The notes under the pieces: generated by a model
Seen by the model: only the letters and a program-made list of their open reading frames with translations
The model's database searches: none
Told to the model about the DNA's origin: nothing
Program-made: the position numbers and the translations under genes
Shown: positions 60,613-64,000 of the stretch, one piece after another
Numbering within the stretch: the stretch's first letter is position 1
Layout: each line of letters opens with the position of its first letter
NCBI GenBank assembly: GCA_030824495.1
Contig: JAVBXP010000044.1
Location: forward strand, 1 to 64,000
Length of the DNA stretch: 64,000 nucleotides
Source of the DNA: a bacterium
Lineage (GTDB): Bacteria > Pseudomonadota > Alphaproteobacteria > Caulobacterales > Caulobacteraceae
Reading direction: 5' to 3'

Positions 60613-61410
60613 TCATTTCAAGATGATGGTCGACTGCGCGCCGCCGCCAGGCGTCATCCAGTCGATCCGCAGTCCGGCCGGAACGCTAGTGGCTCGGAAA
60701 GGACCGTTGGCCAGGGGCGGCGCCGGCGTGGTGTCGATATTGGCCGTGTTCTCGGTGGCGTCGCCGAACACATCGATCTGATGCATACCGCCGGCGAGCG
60801 GCTGTTGGGTCAATGGCGCGGCGTAACGCCCGCTGGCGTCGGCGCGACCTTCCGCCAGTTGGCGTCCGTCGATGTGAATGCTGAGCGCCGCGCCCGCCGG
60901 AGCCCGGCCGGACACGACTGCGCCGCCTTCCCTATCGAAATCAACGGCGTCCAGGCCGTTCTTACCCGTTCGGCCGACGCGCACAGCCCCGGTTCCGGCG
61001 CGAAGCACCACCGCTTCGCCAGCTGGCGTGATCAGGACATAGCCCTCAGCCTGGAGCTGACGCGCGCCTGCGGTCGCCGACAAGCCAAAGATCCGAGGCT
61101 CGGTCGTCGCTGGGAGATCCAGGGTCCAGGCTCCCTTGGAATTGGCGGTCGAGAAACTGGCTTCGCCTTCCGGGGTGGCCAGGCGCACTCGGGCATCAGC
61201 CGGCGCGGTTCCGGTCAAGACGAGCTTGGCCCCATCAGCGCGGGTGGCGGTCACCGCCGGCGGAGGCAGATAGGCGGCTTCGACCGGCACGGCGGGAGGC
61301 GCCTTAGCGGGCACGATGGCTGGAGCCTCCCCCTCCCCGCAGCCCGACAGCGAGACGGCCATCGTCGGCGCGACAAGAAGCGCGGCTATGAGAGACGGAA
61401 GGCGACGCAC
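60613..61410 (-). CDS. Lipoprotein with repeated Ig-like segments
   Basis: A 265-residue protein with a lipobox (MRRLPSLIAALLVAPTMAVSLSGC). Two stretches (AKLVLTGTAPADARVRLATPEGEASFSTANSKGAWTLDLPA; GGAVVSGRAPAGAALSIHIDGRQLAEGRADASGRYAAPL) share the pattern of bacterial Ig-like units often found in envelope proteins. No catalytic motif is seen. It lies eight bases upstream of the ABC exporter gene on the same strand. Confidence 0.7.
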   Translation of the reverse strand: MRRLPSLIAALLVAPTMAVSLSGCGEGEAPAIVPAKAPPAVPVEAAYLPPPAVTATRADGAKLVLTGTAPADARVRLATPEGEASFSTANSKGAWTLDLPATTEPRIFGLSATAGARQLQAEGYVLITPAGEAVVLRAGTGAVRVGRTGKNGLDAVDFDREGGAVVSGRAPAGAALSIHIDGRQLAEGRADASGRYAAPLTQQPLAGGMHQIDVFGDATENTANIDTTPAPPLANGPFRATSVPAGLRIDWMTPGGGAQSTIILK

Positions 61411-61508
61411 GGCTGGCTTGAAACTCCTTAACCCAGGTTCTAGCTAATCGGGCTTTCCAGTCGCGCCCGCAAGCGCGCGGCCAGTTGATTCTCCTGGAGC
61501 TTAACCGC

Positions 61509-62111
61509 ATGGGGCGCCAGCCCGACCGCCTTGATTCCGTTTGCGTGTTCTGCGGATCGTCCGACGCCGCCGATCCGGCCCTGCTGGCGAGCGCCGCCAC
61601 CCTGGGCCGCGAGCTGGCGGGCGCCGGCTTGACCATGATCTATGGCGGCGGCGGTGTCGGCCTCATGGGGGCGTGCGCGATCGCGGCCCACGAGGCCGGC
61701 GGCAAGGTGCTGGGCGTCATTCCGCACTTCCTGAAGGAGAAGGAGCGCCGCCTGGACGTGGTCGAGACCATCGTCGTCTCGTCCATGCACGAGCGAAAGC
61801 AGATCATGTTCGAACGGTCCGACGGCTTCGTCGTCCTGCCGGGCGGCATCGGTACGCTTGAAGAGGTGGTCGAGCTGCTGTCGTGGCGTCGGCTGGATCT
61901 GCACGTCAAACCTGTGGTGTTCTACAGCCCAGATGGCTTCTGGGAGCCGCTGTTCAAGCTCTTCCAGCACACGGTCGATCACCAACTGACGCCAGCGAGT
62001 TTCATGGATACCTGGACTTCTGTCAGTCGGATCGAGGACATCGTGCCCGCCCTGCTCCGCGCCCAACCGGTCGGCGAAGACGCCGCGCCGGGCGCCGCGC
62101 GGCTCACCTGA
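61509..62111 (+). CDS. LOG family Rossmann protein (cytokinin riboside phosphoribohydrolase-like)
   Basis: A 200-residue protein of the TIGR00730 type. SVCVFCGSSDAADP opens the Rossmann fold. GLTMIYGGGGVGLMGACA and FVVLPGGIGTLEEVVELLSW hold the PGGxGTxxE site for nucleotide 5'-monophosphates. Members hydrolyse the N-glycosidic bond of AMP-type nucleotides. Start MGRQPDRLD (61509) with GGAG upstream; the ORF begins with a TTG eight codons earlier. Confidence 0.9.
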   Translation: MGRQPDRLDSVCVFCGSSDAADPALLASAATLGRELAGAGLTMIYGGGGVGLMGACAIAAHEAGGKVLGVIPHFLKEKERRLDVVETIVVSSMHERKQIMFERSDGFVVLPGGIGTLEEVVELLSWRRLDLHVKPVVFYSPDGFWEPLFKLFQHTVDHQLTPASFMDTWTSVSRIEDIVPALLRAQPVGEDAAPGAARLT

Positions 62112-62219
62112 AGGCGATCTCGCCGCCCTTTGCATCCGAAATCCTGGCCGCTTCGTAACCTGTCTTGACCAGTCGACGGCTCCGGCTTGTCGCGGATCAG
62201 CAATCTGACGGGATTTTCG

Positions 62220-63038
62220 ATGACAAAGCTGCTTGCCACCACCGCCGCCCTCGCCTTGATGGCGGGAGGGGCGGCCCACGCGCAGGAGGCCGACTGGAGC
62301 GGGCTCTATGTGGGCGCCCACGCTGGCGTCACCTCCAACGACAGCAGCGACGACGAGACGCTGGGCTTCGACACCAATCTCGACGGCGTCTTCACCGACA
62401 CGGTAAGGACCGCGGCCGGCGCTAACGCCTTCTCCCCGGGCTTCTGCGGCGGGGCCGCCACGAGCTCCCTGCCCGGATCGGGCTGCAAGGAGGATGACGA
62501 AGGCTTCGAGTTCGGCGCCCGTCTTGGTTACGATTGGCAGTTCGGCGGCTTCGTGATGGGTCCGGTGGTCGAGCTTTCCCGGACCAATGTGAAAGACAGC
62601 GTGGCCGGGTTCTCAACCACGCCCGCGCAGTACACCTTTGAACGCAAGCTGAAAGGCCTGGCGGCCCTTCGGCTTCGGGGCGGCTACGCCTTCGGGGACA
62701 ACCTGCTCTACGCCACCGGCGGCGTGGCCCAGGGCGACGTCCAGCACAGCTTCACCACGACGAACACCGCCAACACCTTTGTTCAACGCGGCGACGACAC
62801 CGCGACGGGCTACCAGTTCGGGGGCGGCTATGAGCGCAAGCTCACGCCCGACGTCACGCTCGGGCTCGAATACCTCTACACGAACCTCGATGACGACGAT
62901 TTCGTGGTGCGTAGCCAGGGACCAGCCGCAGCCAACAACCCGTTCCTGCTCGTCAATGCGTCAGGCACGGACCTTCGCCGCAGCGAAGACGAACTGAAGT
63001 TCCACAGTTTCCGGATCACGGCGAGCTATCGCTTCTGA
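62220..63038 (+). CDS. Outer membrane beta-barrel protein (OmpA/Omp25-like)
   Basis: A 272-residue exported protein. The signal peptide MTKLLATTAALALMAGGAAHAQ is followed by DWSGLYVGAHAGV, the standard opening of small eight-stranded porin-like proteins, then RLGYDWQFGGFVMGPVVELS, ALRLRGGYAFGDNLLYATGGVAQGDV, GYQFGGGYERKLTPDVTLGLEYLYTNL and the C-terminal FRITASYRF with the terminal Phe. The loop near residues 70-90 has a cysteine pair (GFCGG, GSGCKE) that may be disulfide-linked. Role likely structural. Confidence 0.88.
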   Translation: MTKLLATTAALALMAGGAAHAQEADWSGLYVGAHAGVTSNDSSDDETLGFDTNLDGVFTDTVRTAAGANAFSPGFCGGAATSSLPGSGCKEDDEGFEFGARLGYDWQFGGFVMGPVVELSRTNVKDSVAGFSTTPAQYTFERKLKGLAALRLRGGYAFGDNLLYATGGVAQGDVQHSFTTTNTANTFVQRGDDTATGYQFGGGYERKLTPDVTLGLEYLYTNLDDDDFVVRSQGPAAANNPFLLVNASGTDLRRSEDELKFHSFRITASYRF

Positions 63039-63043
63039 TCCGG

Positions 63044-63080
63044 CGGCGCTCCCCGGCCCCCGTCCCAACGGGGGGCGCCG
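63044..63080. terminator. Hairpin between convergent omp and acetyltransferase genes
   Basis: CGGCGC / GCGCCG and CCCCCG / CGGGGG form a two-part stem around TCCCAA in the 43-base gap. No T-tract follows on the plus strand. It may slow transcription from either side. Confidence 0.4.
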
Positions 63081-63081
63081 A

Positions 63082-63606
63082 CTACTTCCTGAACCGTTCG
63101 AGCAACACCGTCTGGCCATGATAGTCGGCGCGGGCGAACTCGCGGAAACCCGCCTTCTGCGCCACTCGAAGAGACGGGCCATTTTCCGGGGCGATCATGC
63201 AAACCGTTCGCCGTTCATCGAACTGCGCGTCAGCCCAGGCTAGGGCTGCGGCCACCGCCTCGCTTGCATAGCCTTTGCCGTGACCGGCCGGCGACAGCAC
63301 CCAGCCCATCTCAGGCGTGTCGCCGAAGGACGGCTCCAACTGACGCTTGAAGTCGGCAAAGCCGAGCTCGCCGATAAACTGCCCGCTGGCCTTCTCGGTC
63401 AGCGCCCAAAAGCCGTAGCCCATCTCCTGCCAGTGGCCGACGTAGCGCAGTAGGCGCGCCCAGACCTCGTCCCGGGCGAAGGGACGCCCGCCGATGTAGC
63501 GCGTGACCTCCTCATCGCCCCACATGGCCGCGCAGACGTCCAAGTCGGCCTTGGTGTGGCCACGCAGGATCAGGCGCTCTGTCTCGATGACGGGAGCCAC
63601 GCTCAC
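63082..63606 (-). CDS. GNAT family N-acetyltransferase (RimJ/RimL type)
   Basis: A 174-residue protein: IETERLILRGHTKADLDVCAAMWGDEEVTRYIGG is the RimJ/RimL N-terminal pattern. MGWVLSPAGHGKGYASEAVAAALAWA is the acetyl-CoA loop, and PENGPSLRVAQKAGFREFARADYHGQTVLLERF ends the fold. The acceptor may be a protein N-terminus or small amine; it cannot be told. The GTG start overlaps the nadE stop (GTGA), so the two genes are coupled. Confidence 0.9.
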   Translation of the reverse strand: MSVAPVIETERLILRGHTKADLDVCAAMWGDEEVTRYIGGRPFARDEVWARLLRYVGHWQEMGYGFWALTEKASGQFIGELGFADFKRQLEPSFGDTPEMGWVLSPAGHGKGYASEAVAAALAWADAQFDERRTVCMIAPENGPSLRVAQKAGFREFARADYHGQTVLLERFRK

Positions 63607-64000
63607 TTACGGGTCACCGCATCGCGGAAGCCGTTGACGATGGGATAGCGGCGGTCACGGCCGAAGGCCCGGGCGCCGATCTTCACGCCCGGAGCGGCCT
63701 GGCGGCGCTTGTATTCGGAATTGTAGAGCAGCCGCTGGATGCGCTCGACCGTCTCAGGCGCATACCCGCGGGCGACGATCTCATCGAGGGTCGCCTCCTC
63801 CTCCACCAGCCCGTGCAGGATGGCGTCGAGTTCGGCGTATTCCGGCAGACTGTCCTGGTCCTTCTGGTCCGGGCGTAGCTCGGCCGACGGGGCCTTGGTC
63901 AGGATGCGCTCGGGGATCGGATCGGCGGCGACGCCATAGGGATCATTGGCGTTGCGCCATTCGCAGACCGAATAGACGTCGGTCTTGTAGACGTCCTTCA
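63603..64000 (-). CDS. nadE: NAD+ synthase (glutamine-hydrolysing), 3' part
   Basis: The reverse strand is open to the window edge and reads KDVYKTDVYSVCEWRNA...IPERILTKAPSAELRPDQKDQDSLPEYAELDAIL...YKRRQAAPGVKIGARAFGRDRRYPIVNGFRDAVTRK. IPERILTKAPSAELRPDQKDQDSLP is the distinctive block of the synthetase domain. The enzyme amidates nicotinate adenine dinucleotide to NAD+. Only the last 131 codons are in the window; the ORF listed from 63806 is just its tail. Confidence 0.9.
   Translation of the reverse strand, partial: KDVYKTDVYSVCEWRNANDPYGVAADPIPERILTKAPSAELRPDQKDQDSLPEYAELDAILHGLVEEEATLDEIVARGYAPETVERIQRLLYNSEYKRRQAAPGVKIGARAFGRDRRYPIVNGFRDAVTRK

Overview
The window is a high-GC, gene-dense chromosomal segment of an alphaproteobacterium, most likely in Caulobacterales (Caulobacter or Phenylobacterium). 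The main reasons are a clear PopZ polar organiser, a neighbouring TolC/RsaF-type exporter, a FixL-FixJ pair with a FixT-like single receiver, and a GTTC-N7-GTTC box of the alphaproteobacterial LexA type. I see no prophage, insertion sequence, CRISPR array or rRNA. Names and functions come from reading the translated sequence; no database search was run.

Layout. 1-2.8 kb: two related small exported proteins, then glnK-amtB (ammonium sensing and uptake). 2.8-7.3 kb: ispE with a TPR lipoprotein, then ETF-ubiquinone oxidoreductase. 7.4-13.1 kb: family 4-like uracil-DNA glycosylase, lytic transglycosylase, a degenerate short glycosyltransferase, a radical SAM protein behind an SOS-like box, and an RNA m5U methyltransferase. 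13.2-16.8 kb: two glycine-zipper envelope proteins, TlyA, acyl-CoA synthetase. 17.1-22.9 kb: valS, popZ, TolC and a PCMT-like protein. 23-29.6 kb: tRNA-Cys, a 1377-residue autotransporter with an AT-rich promoter region, and a hybrid histidine kinase. 29.7-33.2 kb: an oxygen-signalling locus (38-residue membrane protein, fixJ, fixL, alternative oxidase, FixT-like receiver). 33.2-38 kb: kynA, DUF6285, phosphotransferase, acyl-CoA dehydrogenase and a flavoenzyme. 38.1-40.8 kb: mpl, two tandem tRNA-Asn, cyclophilin. 40.8-43.6 kb: GIY-YIG-like protein, MocR regulator and divergent EamA transporter. 43.7-46.6 kb: efp with epmA and epmB. 46.6-50.8 kb: a membrane protein and a four-gene, translationally coupled lipid-linked glycosylation operon. 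50.9-58.4 kb: FAD protein, SDR, glyoxalase I, RND efflux pair. 58.4-64 kb: ABC exporter, lipoprotein, LOG protein, outer membrane protein, acetyltransferase and the 3' part of nadE.

Four things stand out. First, the Tat-exported D-amino-acid-oxidase-like protein at 36907-38022 appears circularly permuted: the block that normally ends the DAO fold lies before the FAD Rossmann motif. Second, a rare bacterial alternative oxidase is encoded divergently from fixLJ and in operon with a FixT-like receiver, with a FixJ-box-like element between them, which suggests oxygen-controlled branching of respiration with feedback. Third, three families of nested palindromic intergenic repeats sit mostly at gene 3' ends. 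Fourth, several proteins have altered catalytic motifs (PCMT-like protein, short GT2, RND proton relay, UDG cysteines).
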